64,000 nt of DNA from Rhodosorus marinus (GCA_029953675.1 JAMWBK010000004.1:992001-1056000); one strand, 5' to 3'; shown: positions 51,901 to 63,376, counted from the stretch's first letter. Notes: a model not told the origin generated them from the sequence alone. Program-made: numbers and translations.

Positions 51901-52358
51901 TGTTAACAGATTACATATATCCGGTTATTGTCGAATGCTCCCCTGGTGCGAATGTTTTGCACCCAGAAGCGTTTCTGGTATAGGTCCAGTTCCAGGACAA
52001 CCCATGGGTGAATCCACGGCGCGAATAACCTACGATGTTTCCGATATTGACGAACCTTGCAGAGGTCGAAATGAGGTTGTAGCATTGTTGGACAGACTCT
52101 GCTACTAAAACAGAGGACTTATCAGCACTAGATGTGATTCGTAGTTTGTCAGCTACTTGAGCATAAGGATCAAGACCGGGCAGGATTAGGGTTTTTGTAC
52201 GCTTGCATCTGCATGAACGTTTTCCCCAAGTCCCGAGATCTCAGAGGCTTTAGGAGTATATATATGTTTCTTCAAGAAGTCGGCAAAGTGCGTTTGGTAC
52301 TGTTAGCTGGGTTTGGGAGAGATAAAAAGTGAACTCATAGGTCTTGAATTTCACAACA
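51901..52358 (+). repeat. 3' LTR of the second Copia
   Basis: TGTTAACAGATTAC ... GAATTTCACAACA. No matching target-site duplication was found on the outer sides. Confidence 0.8.
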
Positions 52359-52440
52359 AAAAAACGTTGGAGCCAAAAAAAAACCGTTGGGGCCAAAAAA
52401 AAAATCCCGTTGGGAGGGAAAAGAAACCGTTGGATGTTCT
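52359..52440 (+). repeat. A-rich degenerate (CGTTGGGGCCAAAAAAAA)n
   Basis: Three to four units of about 20-25 bp built on CGTTGG and poly-A, directly after the 3' LTR. Confidence 0.7.
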
Positions 52441-52632
52441 TCTCGCTCTAGAGATTGTGAGAAATTTAAACGACCAGGAAGGTTGCAAACTTCTCGTTGG
52501 GAAGAAAACATCGGGTGCATGTTTTTCTTGTTACTTTCTATATGTATGGTGCTTGTCTACTGCATAGTCCCCTCTATATGGCTAAGCACTTGGCTGGGGA
52601 GTTGATATGTGCCTCAATGGTTGGAACGTGGA

Positions 52633-53150
52633 CTATTGTCCAACAATTATGCTTAAGCTCGATATCCATATGTCCAATGGGATGTTGGTCTCCCATACGG
52701 CAAACACCTGATTCCTTCTTAACAACGAGCTCCAGCTGTCCGCGGAGCCGATATTCGTGAATCTATTTTCAGTTGTGTTTCTACTATAGCCGAAGAGCTT
52801 AAGTTTGTCCACGCCCGTTAGCTCAGATATTTGCATGACAAACTTTGGTTCTAACGGGCCCTTTTTGGAAGAGGGTGCTAATTCACATCCTTTTCGAGTC
52901 GAATTGTGCAGGGTGCACATGAATTGTGGAAACATCGATCGCCCCGGAGGCGATTTGGAAAGGGAAAACCAACTTACTGAGCGCTGGAGCTGATCGTGCG
53001 CCAAGAATGCCACGAAGACTGGAGCCATTTCCATACACATCCGGAAATGTGGATTTGGTGGGGGGAAAAGCTGTGCAAAGACTGTGCTTTCTCGGAGAAA
53101 TGGAGAGGCTAGCTGACCACGATGACATGTTTCAACGCGAGTTGATCTGG
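52633..53150 (-). pseudogene. Possible broken gene, unidentified
   Basis: Two overlapping minus frames (53128-52883 and 53040-52633) look protein-like one after the other (ALSKLVFPFQIASGAIDVST; GPLEPKFVMQISELTGVDKL), as if separated by a frameshift near 52900. No family recognised. Confidence 0.25.
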
Positions 53151-53266
53151 TAATATAAAGGAAACACTATGCTAATAAAGCCAGTCTATAGGGTGGGGGG
53201 AGGGGGTGGGGGAGATTGAGAAGGTGGTGGACGACTTGGACGATAGAAGAGGAACGGAACTCGTCG

Positions 53267-55077
53267 ATGAAAAAAAAAAATATGGGACCCTGCGCACTCG
53301 TTCTGTTAACTTTCGCGTTGCTTCATGCTGCTGCTCGATCTCAGAATTGTTTGGAAGACCCAAAGTCCGGAGCGTTTGAGTTCTCAGCGTTCTGTAGGCC
53401 TCTGGTCGACAGGACCGGGGTCCGTTTGGGTGAAGTGTGTGCGGACACTCTGATAAACAAGAAAGATATTCCAGGAGGGGATTTTTTGCGGAGCTGCATC
53501 AGGCTCCAGTTCAGGACTGATGAGGGATTCCAGTTGAACCTGCTCAGAGGAGGAGCGCATTTTGACGAGCCTCCCACAGCACAGGCACGATTTACCTCCC
53601 GCAGAAACATCGATGGTTGGAAGGAGAACAATGGGATTACGGACGCAGTTACCTCAGGTAGGCTTCTGGTTTGTCCCGAGGAAATGTCGGGAAAGTCAGA
53701 ATGCTGTGGAGAAACCATCGGGGTTGTCGCGTACGCGGTAGTCACCCCCGTAGACAATCCTGAGGCACCACGAATTCGAGCTTTTCTGAGCCCCGAGAAT
53801 GATGACTTTCTATGCACGACGCGGGACAGCGACGACACCACGTCCTGCGACGTTTCGATTTCATGTCCGTCATGCGAAGTGGATGAATGTCGACAGACAG
53901 GAGGGGCATGTGTAGCAACTGACGCTTTCCCTTGCCGTGTTGGCTCTTCAGTAAGTTCCCATAAAAGTCCTGCTAGTGTAAATCGGTTTGTATAAGCTCG
54001 TGATCACAGTCTGCGCCGTTAACCCGGGTTCTTCTGTACTGGAGATGATCCCAACGGTGGTTTTCTTCTATAGAAGGCAACGCGTGCATGGTGACTGTTT
54101 CCGGTTGCTTGTCGAACAGCGATATCGCATGTGTTGGCGACCATAGTCGTGGTCTAACAGCTGACCCTTTCTCCCCAAATGTCTTCCTCTAGGCATCGTA
54201 CAAGCAGGAAGATGAATTTTGCGGGTGTTGTGGAGGCGAAGACTCGTGCTTCGAAGGGAATAAGTGCGTTCCGAATACCGGCTCTACTCTCTGTGCTTAT
54301 CCGCAGGTAGGCATTGCTCGACTATTTTCATTGGTTACTCGCATTCGAGATAATTTCTGTAGAGTTTGGGACCCCGTTCAGGGCGCACTTCACCATCAAG
54401 TTCCGTGACTTGCTCGCTCCTATTTAACGCCCGTCATCGAACCAATCCGACTGTCCGAAATTAGGCTCAAATTGGCTTTCCGCCGGATTATCTGTGTAAG
54501 TGCAGCTGCGTCGATGATAACACTTGCACGGACCCAGCCACAGGCAACTGCATCCCCGTGGCGGACTTTGTTTGCATTATTGACCAATGGGTGAGGAGGG
54601 CACTTCAAGTTGTGCCGATAAAGAGCAAAACCACAGCGAAGACAAACTGTGTCAACGGCGAGTGCAGCATAGTGGAAAGCTAAATAGTTTCTGGTGACTT
54701 TGCTCTATCCGAATTCTCCACACACAGTCTCCCCTCAGAGCAGAGGACGGGACTTGCACATGTGATGGGCTTAGGTGCCCGGAAGGGGAGTGCCTTCGCC
54801 AAGAATCAGCTCCTCCAGGCTCGTGCACGACGACCGGAGTCACTTGCGATAGTGCCGTAAGGAATGAGCAGGAAATTCTCTCCCCTGGTGGTTAAGCGAG
54901 CTCTAACGAGTGTGTACCTGCTTCTAACCGTGATCTATGCTTACATAGGGAATCCTTTCTCGAGCGTTCGACGGTCAGCGGTGCATTTGCTGCAATGACT
55001 TTGATACAGAGGTGGTTTGCATTCGCAAAACGGATAACATATGCATCCTGGTTAGCGACTTTCCTTGCCCTGATGGG
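53267..55077 (+). CDS. Secreted protein with one cysteine module per exon
   Basis: Proposed exons: 53267-53950, 54193-54306, 54465-54590, 54746-54856 and 54949-55077, all phase 0, with donors GTAAGT, GTAGGC, GTGAGG, GTAAGG and GTAAGT. Acceptors end in AG; the one before 54746 is unusual (AGCAGAG). Exon 1 (228 codons) has a signal peptide (MKKKNMGPCALVLLTFALLH...), a domain of about 180 aa with scattered Cys, and a first module. Later exons of 37-43 codons each carry a CxC/CxCC...C...C...C module (FCGCCGG, LCKCSCVDD, TCTCDG, RCICCND). Such symmetric exons can be duplicated without breaking the frame. The protein family is not recognised; a disulfide-rich extracellular role is likely. The gene continues past 55077 or is cut there. 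Exon 3 can also be read through to a stop at 54682. Confidence 0.65.
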
Positions 55078-55154
55078 GTAAGTTGACAGACGTCTTCAGA
55101 CCTGCAAGCTAGCACTTGGCGGCAATCACCCACGCAGGGTTTCCAACGGCATGC

Positions 55155-55368
55155 GCATGCCGGCAAGCGCTTTCTTTTAGCTCCTGTTGACCTGGACCTT
55201 GGTGTCTCTGCGCTCCCTTTTGTGTACAGGAGATTCCAGCGTCATTTTCCAACAAACTTTGCACTTGTGTCCCGCAGATCGCATGCCGGCAAACGCTTTC
55301 TTCTGTCGCCTGTTGACCTGGACCTTGGTGTCTCTGCGCTCACTTTTGTGTACGGGAGATTTCACACC
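55155..55368. repeat. Tandem repeat, 127-bp unit, about 1.7 copies
   Basis: GCATGCCGGCAA begins both units (55155 and 55282), followed by GACCTGGACCTTGGTGTCTC and TTTTGTGTAC in both. Located where the next exon of the cysteine-module gene would be expected. Confidence 0.8.
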
Positions 55369-55400
55369 CTGCGTAGCGCGTCACGCTCTACTAGTAAATC
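55365..55400 (+). mobile_element. Isolated family B tail
   Basis: CCTGCGTAGCGCGTCACGCT, CTACTAGTAAATCC; about 35 bp with no coding part, like that at 43153. Confidence 0.55.
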
Positions 55401-55404
55401 CAAT

Positions 55405-55745
55405 CCATCCGAACTCTTCATACAGCAACCGAAAACCGGAGTGCCTTTCGGCGATATAGCATCTCCTCGGTCCAGCTTTTCTTGTGGATAGTTGCTCTAC
55501 ACTCGATAGTCGAGGTAAAAAAAGGGGGTACTTCTGATTTCCTCAGCTGCTCTTTCCCGTGACCGCGCTGAATAGTTCCCCTCCTCCGCCCACAGGATCG
55601 GGGTTAAGCCTAAATACAGAATATTTCAAGTTATACTACACGCATAACAATTGACCAGAATTCGATTTGCTATGCGAAGGCGAAGCACGTACGGATTGGC
55701 CATTGCTTTGTTAGTTTTAAATATGTTTAGGAACGATGGTTGATG
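55405..55745. other. No gene recognised
   Basis: Short frames only. Confidence 0.3.
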
Positions 55746-55749
55746 CACT

Positions 55750-56036
55750 AGTTTTAATCGGAGGCTGCAAGAAAGGACCTCGAGAGGAAAAAGGAGAATA
55801 TGCGCGGCGAAGATAGCGCGCCTCCAACATCAAAGCAGCGTTCCTACGCCACAGCAATAAACTTAAACTGGTAATCAACGAGGACAGACAGTCCGAGTGT
55901 TCGCGGAACAATTCCCGAAGACAACAAGAACCAACGGAATCCATAGAACCCAAAGCATTCAATGACCAGAGGTACCAGGCGAAGAGGAAGAGCCGAAGCA
56001 CGAATGCTAGGGAAGACAAGGCCCCGGAATATTTCA
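55750..56036 (-). mobile_element. Family A 3' fragment, diverged
   Basis: Minus frame 56037-55717 codes the C-terminal block (MDSVGSCCLRELFREHSD, LLLWRRNAALMLEARYLRRA). The tail has CCTCTCGAGGTCC in place of CCCCTCGGGG, then CCTCCGATTAAAAC. Confidence 0.7.
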
Positions 56037-56124
56037 CCTATTGGGATTGTAGAAACAAAGTGTTTTGTATGTGAAGGTGTATGGATCCTGACTTGTCTGC
56101 CATAAATACGATCGCCTCCTATGT

Positions 56125-59100
56125 GGATTGGACTTTACTAGTATAGCCTGAAGCGCTACGCAAGGCGTGAAGATGAACTAATAACTAGGGAGGGAAGCAT
56201 GCAACCCCAGGCGCCGATGGCGCGCCTCGGAAAGCATGTGGCTGGAATATCGCCAAAAGGAGACACTTAAACGCCTCAAGAGCGCCAAATATTCAGTAGG
56301 ATGCTCAGCAAAACATTTCCGCAACCACTCTAAACCCGACTTATCCACGTGACCAAAGCTTTCCACAATGAATGGCTGGAACCGGTGAGAGCGACCCTCA
56401 GCGCAAGGCAGACTGGCCATGCTCTCAGCATACCGTCGTTCCCTAACTCTTCTAAGGGCTGAAGCCGCGGCCCCCCGGCGGCGGGCGGCTGCGGTGAGGT
56501 GGGCGCTGGCCACGGGGCAGGTAATCGCAAGGTCCACATATGTTGAGCGTCTGGCAGCAGCGTCGGAGACGAGGAGATCGGCTATACAACGGGGCGGTGC
56601 AGAGTCCGAGATTGATCTGGGCAGTTCCGACTCAACCTCAACCGTATGCCCTATCCGAGTCAAAAATTCGCTGAGGATGTACTTGAGGCGAGTGTGACGC
56701 CTCGTACGGAGACCTCTCAACAGTCCATCCGGCTCTCACATCCCTGACAGAAAGACGGCCGATTAGAGTGCCACGGAGCCTGTGGCAAACCGAGATAGAT
56801 CCGTGCGGCAGAACGGAACTGGAAAGCATCGAGACGATGACTCAATGACGACGGTAGAGTGGTTAACCACAAGTGCGAGAGGTGGCCTCCCATGCCGCGG
56901 AGACGAGCGGCAGTGGTAGGCGGCGTGAGAGGAGAATTGAGCATGACTGTGTGAGCGGCACTGTGTTGGCCCCAGGTGAGGCTATGTTGAATCACATCAG
57001 TGCGGGAGCTCCACAATCGGCTCAAACCCGGGTAGTCTGCGACAGGTGACCCGGGGCTAGCCTCTCCGTCATCGGCAAGAACTCGGTCGAGGGGGGTTGA
57101 TCAATCGCTTCAGCTCGTCCCCATAACAGCTCCTTCCAGGAACGAAAGCGGGATCGATTTGCGTCCGGCACGGCGTTGCACCTCCTGAACGCGTGTTGAA
57201 GACCATCATAAATTGTCAAAAGCGGGGGCGGCAGGGTCACTGGATCCTCGTTGGTCAAAGCTCGAGCCAAGAGGCAGGCACTTCGCATTCTGGAAGGTCA
57301 CCAACGTTCGCAGCGCGGTAGCCCAGGAGGCAACCGCCGCTGGCGAGCATACCAGCCCACGGTCTGCGACGCCGAATCCCCCTAATCGCAACGGTAGAAC
57401 GATCTGTGCACGAATCAAGTCCCTGTCGGGAGCAGCTTCAAGATCGAGGGGCTCATCCAAGAGCGTTCCCCAGTGTTGCAGGGTCATCTCGTCGGCTCTA
57501 GCCGCGATCCACGAGCCCCAAGCTGGAGGCAGGCTGCGCAACCAGTAGTTGAGTCTGGGACCGGCACAAAAGCGGGAAAGCAAGCAGACCGATTGCAGCA
57601 TGCTGTCGGGTAGGTGCTCAATGGCGTCGGTGAGTTGCTTGTGCCGTGCCAAAACTCGCTCGCAGGATGCTTGGACAAAGTTGTCAGTCCGCAATCCGAC
57701 GCCGTGGTGTTCGAACCCTTCACGTTCGCTGATTAGTCGCAGAGTGGGTGGCAGAGAGGCCAGCGAGACGTCCCTCGGGGGGAGAAAGCGACATTTTTCT
57801 GTTTCCACAGTCAAACCGACGCGACGTGCAATCGCTTCGATCTCGGTCAGCCCCCTAGCCAGGGTCTCAGGGGTGCCCAGCAATGTTACGTCATCGTGGT
57901 ACGCGCAGATTCGAAGATCCGAGACCTCAGTCGAAAGACGTAAAAGTACGAGCTGTAGGGCACAGGCATGAAGAAGAGGTCCGCAAGGGTCGCCTTGTTG
58001 GACGCCAGTATGTGCTTGAAAAACAGTGCCCTCCGTTGTCAAGTAGGGGAGGCTCTCCCCTCCGTAAATACCCGATAGAAACGGCCACGCCTCCGGAAAC
58101 ACCCGTCGGAGCACCTCTAGCGCATGCGTCCGCGACACGCTGTTGAATGCGTTCCGGAAATCAACCACCAAGACTCCCCACTCCGGCCTACTGGCGCGTT
58201 CTAGCTCGATCCCATGGGTGATCAGTTCGCAACCCCCAGAAAATCCCATCCCTACTTGCAAGGGCGCCATAAAAGCTGTGACTCGCTGGCGAAGGCGCTG
58301 GCATAGCCACCTCCCGGCTAACTTCCGTAGGCTCTCCACCATCCCGATCCCCCGGAGACGCGGGTGGACCGGCTGGTGGTCAGGTTTCGTGAGCAAGCAA
58401 AGCTGTGGCCTGCCGGAGATGTTCCCATGGCGCAGACGCACCCGATACGCCCTGGAACAACTTGTTAAGGATCCTCAGAAGCGCGCTCTGGCCAGGCTGG
58501 CTCAGGGCCTGCAATAGCTCTGTTCTTAGTCCGGAGGGTCCGGGACAGCGTCCCCGACGCGAGGTACGAAGCAAATCCTCCAGGTCAGACTCACTGAGCG
58601 TCAGATCGATGCGAAACCTGGCCAACTCCGGACGGTCCAAGAATACCTCGAATTCAGGGGACAAGTCCACGTCGGACTCAGGGAACAAAGACGACACCGT
58701 CTGGACGAGACTATCATCGTAGGGGAGGACAGGCGCCTGGCCCTCCAAAACCCGCGCCGCTCGACTTAAATCGCCCACTGCTACCAATTTCTGTACTCGA
58801 GCCGGCACGGGCCACACTGTGCCATGCCAAGTCCGACGGGCGGATGGTGCTGACGACGCCAAATAGCTGCGCTGTAGTACTTCGAAGTCTCCCTTCAAGA
58901 ACAGGGCCAGTCTGTCTCGTACTCGCCATCTGCGCTCCGATGTGTGAATGGGGGCCAGAATCAGGCGCGGCATGACCCCCAGAAAAACCCAAATGACTGT
59001 CTCCCGATTGCTGCGAGCCAGGCTCGTGAAGATGAAATCGAGAATGGTTCCAGCTACTAGAAGGTCTCCACGAGGGAGGACGACTGGGGGAATGCCCCAC

Positions 59101-60694
59101 GGAGGGGAAGCGAGCCTCCTTCCAAAGAAATCCACCGCCGGAGCCAACTCCGAAAACGCGTACGCCAAATGCCCTAGTCTCCGCCCTCCTTCAGGACATA
59201 AGACTGTAGATCCATAGGCTGCGACCTCGCAGCCGTGCCTGGAGCGCTAATCGTGCTTCTCCCCCTTAGACCCGGGGGAGTCGGTCCTCGCTCTCTTACC
59301 TCCTATCCGCACCAAAGTCGTGAGCCGCCCACTCCGCGAGGCTCGCGGAACGGATCCCGCGGGCTTCAGCAAAGTAACCTGGGCGTCCTCCACCGCCATG
59401 CCCTCAGTCTGCTCCCCTGACTCACCACTCTCGCTGGAAGTGGTGCTGGAAGCAGAGCCCTCCAAATCCCCAACCACTGCAGCTCTGTCTTGTAGCGCGA
59501 AGTCAGCACAAGTCGCCTCTCCAGATCGAAGAAGCTGGACACCGCCATGCGCAGGTGACGAGGGCCCGACCGGAACCGCTCCAACAAGATCAAGGCGCTG
59601 AATCCGTAGCCAATGGATCGCTGCCGCCTTCACGCTGCTCTCATGCTCAGAGAGCCCTGCCGTTTCTCCCGGAGACAGGAAATTGCCCGAGAAACGGTCA
59701 AAATCGAAGTGCAAAACCACCTGCGGGTTGCAGCGCAGCCACCGGGCGCTCTCAGGCCACTGCTCGGTAGGCTTCGCCAGCAAGGCCTCCAGGTACTTGG
59801 CGGCGGTTGCGGAGACCAAAAACAGCACATCGCGGCCCTCATAGTTTGCGAAGAAGAAATCACCCCGGCTGCACCCTAACGATTCCGCAAAAGTGTCCCG
59901 GAAGTCTCGCATAGACGGAACCTGGCCTCGTGTAGTCTGGGGCCGGACATTTCGCACCCACAGAAATTGGAGAGTGGTCTCCACAGGTCCATCCTGAGGC
60001 TCGCGAGATGGTAGGAAACGGCGCATAGCCGCCGTACATGTGGCAGTGGTGCCCTTCCGCAAGACTGGGGCGTACGAAGCGCCCCCCTTGCGGCCACCAC
60101 GTGCCCCCGCAGTAGCCGGGAGCTGGTGACCACCTGAGGGCTGGTCCAAGAGAGGGAATTCCACAGCTGCAGTATCCTCCACACCGGTTGCCGCACAGTC
60201 ACCACCACCATTGCCTCGAGTCCCCGAGCGCTGAGGCGCGTTTTGGCCTTGCTGCCGCTCCCCAACGTCGTACTGTCCCGCGCAGAAGCAACCGCCCTCG
60301 CCTGTCCCGGGACAGGTTCATGTTGATTGACCTGATGTTGACTGCCTTCAGCCAACGCTGCCACTCTTGTGCAATTCAAATTCTCGTCCGAATTTGAATT
60401 TGACCTGGCCAGCAATCCCGATTCCAGCCCACCTAGCTTCTGGGTGAGCTGAGGGAGCACTACATGATCACTCGCAGCCGTGATCAGGCTGGTGACAGCG
60501 GAGATAAGTGCACGCGCCTGGGTGCCAGAAGCGCCTTACAAGTCAACCTCGGAAGAAAAGGTGCCGCAGCTGAGGCGAACACGGAGTCCCCCACCTGGCA
60601 GTGCCTCCTTGGGATGAGGCTCCGTCGAGCGCGGAGATATCCCTACCATCCTGAGGGAATGCGCAAAGGAAACGTTGCACCACCAATATGAAAA
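56125..60694 (-). mobile_element. Family B copy 2, slightly 5'-truncated
   Basis: Reverse-oriented counterpart of 14930-19535 with high identity. The 3' tail (minus) ends GGCTATACTAGTAAAGTCC, AATCC. The 5' end is cut at the TTTCATATTGGTGG block, about 190 bp short of the 5' end of copy 1. Confidence 0.85.
56178..60649 (-). pseudogene. Family B copy 2 polyprotein, several frameshifts
   Basis: Same domain order as the copy at 14982. The three G-run losses of copy 1 are absent here, which shows the original frame was continuous through the N-terminal region and RT. Copy 2 has its own breaks: near 60250 (SGSKAK), near 59265, an extra C near 58405, changes near 57290 and 57100, and a deletion of about 37 nt near 56740 that removes the His and last Cys of the knuckle. 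YHDD (57896-57907, minus) and the endonuclease (frame 56720-56178) are intact. Not functional. Confidence 0.8.
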
Positions 60695-60745
60695 CCTCCT
60701 ATGTAGAAGGTGTAATTGAAAAGCTAGTAAACATGGAGAGGAGCA

Positions 60746-61576
60746 TTGGGGTTTTGTTTCTTTTTCGGTCGCGAGCGTGTTCGTTTACGGGAAGCGCTTC
60801 CTCTGGTACGCCTTCCCCTCGATTTTCCGCGGTGCGTCGTTTGCATTTGCAACTACTTCTGTCTTCCGGGTGGGTGTGTTGCAGGGCCTTTCCTATTTGG
60901 GTTGGGTGTGGTCGATTATTCTCTCGGAGCGGTTTCATATTGGTGGTGCAACGTTTCCTTTGCGCATTCCCTCAGGATGGTAGGGATATCTCCGCGCTCG
61001 ATGGAGCCTCATCCCAAGGAGGCACTGCCAGGTGGGGGACTCCGTGTTCGCCTCAGCTGCGGCACGTTTTCTTCCGAGGTTGACTTGGGAGGCGCTTCTG
61101 GCACCCAGGCGCGTGCACTTATCTCCGCTGTCACCAGCCTGATCACGGCTGCGAGTGATCGTGGAGTGTTCCCTCAGCTCACCCAGAAGCTAGGTGGGCT
61201 GGAATCGGGATTGCTGGCCAGGTCAAATTCAAATTCGGATGAGATTCAAATTCGGATGAGAATTTGAATCTGACCTGGCCAGCAATCCCGATTCCAGCCC
61301 ACCTAGCTTCTGGGTGAGCTGAGGGAACACTCCACGATCACTCGCAGCCGTGATCAGGCTGGTGACAGCGGAGATAAGTGCACGCGCCTGGGTGCCCGAG
61401 AATTTGAATTGCACCAGAGTGGCAGCGTTGGCTGAAGGCAGTCAACATCAGGTCAACCAACATGAACCTGTCCCGGGACGGGCGAGGGCGGTTGCTTCTG
61501 CGAGGGACAGTACGACGTTGGGGAGCGGCAGGCAGGGCCAAAACGCGCTTCAGCTCTCGGGGACTCGAGGCAATGC
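60746..61576 (+). mobile_element. Family B 5' part, 3'-truncated, head-to-head with copy 2
   Basis: Starts at the same TTGGGGTTTTGTTTC as copy 1 and stops abruptly after GACTCGAGGCAATG (61576). It contains an inserted inverted copy of its own 61100-61224 segment. It shares diagnostic bases with copy 2 (CCTTTGCGCATTCCCTCAGG) rather than copy 1. Confidence 0.75.
61100..61396. repeat. Perfect inverted repeat, 125-bp arms, 47-nt spacer
   Basis: 61100-61224 and 61272-61396 are exact reverse complements over 125 bp by base-by-base comparison. The spacer contains a further hairpin (AGATTCAAATT / AATTTGAATCT, 8-nt loop). Confidence 0.95.
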
Positions 61577-61865
61577 AATCCGGTCGATCTAAGACACAGC
61601 TGGATACCGTCGACGAGGGCAACTTACCCAACACTGGGGGCGTTGGCCAACCGTGCAGTGTGTGTGTTAATCGGTACTCGCACGCTTCTTTAATGCTGCA
61701 GCCACAACCCTGTGGGCTCACTGCGTATTTGTCAAGGTAGTTGCGTAGTCCAAAGCCATCGATACTTTGGCAGTTCCAAAACACGCTACTACCAGTAAAA
61801 CCACCACCATAACTAGCTAGGATATTTTGGCTTTGGTGTAGAGTTCGAGCGATTGGCGGTTTTAC
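61577..61865. other. No gene; CCAGTAAAACCACC pair
   Basis: CCAGTAAAACCACC at 61784-61797 and its inverted form GGTTTTACTGGTGG at 61859-61872 flank about 60 bp of unrelated sequence. The second belongs to the family B tail that follows. Confidence 0.4.
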
Positions 61866-62185
61866 TGGTGGTTTTATTTAGCATCGCCTAAAGCGCTACG
61901 CAAGGCGTGAAAAGGAACTAAGAACTAGGTAGGGAGGCGTGTAAACCCAGGTGGCGATGTCGCGCCTCGGCGGGGATGCTGCTAGAATATCGCCACAGAG
62001 AGACACTTAAACTGCGTAAGAGTTCCAAGTATTCGGTAGGATGCTCAGCGAAACATTTCCGCAACCACTCCAAACCCGACTTCTCCACGTGACCAAAGCC
62101 TTCCACAATGAAAGGCTGGAACCGGTGGGAGCGACCCTCTGCGCAATACAGACCGGCCATACTCTCAGCATACCGTCGCTCATTC
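61866..62185 (-). mobile_element. Family B 3' fragment
   Basis: Minus frame 62160-61918 codes the C-terminal block (RSHRFQPFIVEGFGHVEKSG). The tail on the minus strand ends TTTAGGCGATGCTAAATAAA, ACCACCAG. 5'-truncated near GAGCGACGGTATGCTG. Confidence 0.75.
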
Positions 62186-62189
62186 TAAC

Positions 62190-63370
62190 ATCGTCTTATG
62201 CGCCTCGCAAGACGTAAAAGTTAAAGCGGACGATCTGAATTCATATTCCTTCATAGTAAAGACCGACATCTATCATTTTTGACGATGTATGTATCAACAG
62301 CTTCTCTAGAGGACCGGCTCAACAGGGTTGTTGAGGAAATGAATTGCCACCCTGGGCCGGGGAAAATAGGCGGACAATATTTCGCATTTGCCCACGCTCG
62401 GCAGAATGCAAGTCAATAGCGTAGGCTAGTATGAGGTGTCTCTTTAACCCCAAGACCCTAAACCCCTACCGCCCAAACCGCTTCCATGGATCAGTGGAAG
62501 TAGAAATAGTCGTAAATATTGGCTTTACCACCCAGAATGAAATTGTTACACAGAAACGTCTAACCTCCATTTTATGGTTGAAAACGTAGAAAACTCTTGA
62601 AAAAATTTTATTGACTGAATCAGAGATTTTATTCACCAATATAAATATATTTCAAGCAGATTTAATAGGCGCGCCCAACCGCCACCTGGACTTACAGGTC
62701 TTCCTTCTCCCTAGTCTTGCGAAGCGCAGCATGCTATGTTAGTAAAACCTGCAATAGTATATAAATTATATTATAATTGATATCACTTGAAACGGAAACG
62801 TCGCCTCTGACACAGATTCGCAACAAAACAACTCTCCCCTCAATACTGGCTTTACTACCCTCAATACTAGCTTTGGATTTGTAACAAACCCAGCTGATGG
62901 AATCGTCCAGACAAGACCAACCTTGTAAAGGTTTTTTCATGAAAACAGTTAATGTACCCATGCGTTGTGGAGGAGTGGAGGCTGACCAGCTGGAATGAAT
63001 GAACTTGACGCGGGCGCGCTTAAGAAAGCGAAAAAGGCAATTTTTGAGGGCTTTTGCGGCCTCTGTATGGATAAAAACGATTGGTTATACTCTCCAGCAG
63101 AATTGCTACCTCTGCCTTCTGGATCACCGCCATGGCTTCTTTGGAGGGTACTTGGACCAAAGGTTCTACTGTACGCAGAGTATCCCAAGGAGACTCTACG
63201 GTAATCCTGATCTCAAAATGAACTTCGATTTGTGGAGGGGGCAACCAGCGGCGTGGAAATTTACAACTCTCCATTGTCACCAATGGCTCCCACGGAACGG
63301 CGAGGTTGACAACCGGATTTACACTTCAGATATCTGAAACTAGTCCTCGACGTATCCAAGAGCTCCTTTG
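62190..63370. other. Region without a recognised gene; one B-like tail
   Basis: 62700-62745 carries CTTGCGAAGCGCAGCATGCT, ATGTTAGTAAAACC, a diverged family B tail. Frames at 62995-63337 on both strands have no motif I recognise. 62570-62680 is AT-rich. Confidence 0.35.
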
Positions 63371-63376
63371 ATAGCC

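Larger units (their letters stand above)
49471..52358 (+). mobile_element. Ty1/Copia retrotransposon with both LTRs, internally rearranged
   Basis: LTRs at 49471-49921 and 51901-52358. A primer-binding-like GGTTATGAGCGC follows the 5' LTR and a polypurine tract (51891-51900) precedes the 3' LTR. Inside, 49972-50480 is occupied by inverted RT-start fragments; protease and integrase follow (50641-51515), then the extreme end of RNase H (51720-51850). Most of RT/RNase H is deleted. Non-autonomous and degenerate. Confidence 0.8.
56115..60704. repeat. Target-site duplication of family B copy 2
   Basis: CCTCCTATGT at 56115-56124 and again at 60695-60704, in direct orientation, bracket the element exactly. 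This is the clearest target-site duplication in the window (10 bp). Confidence 0.7.
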
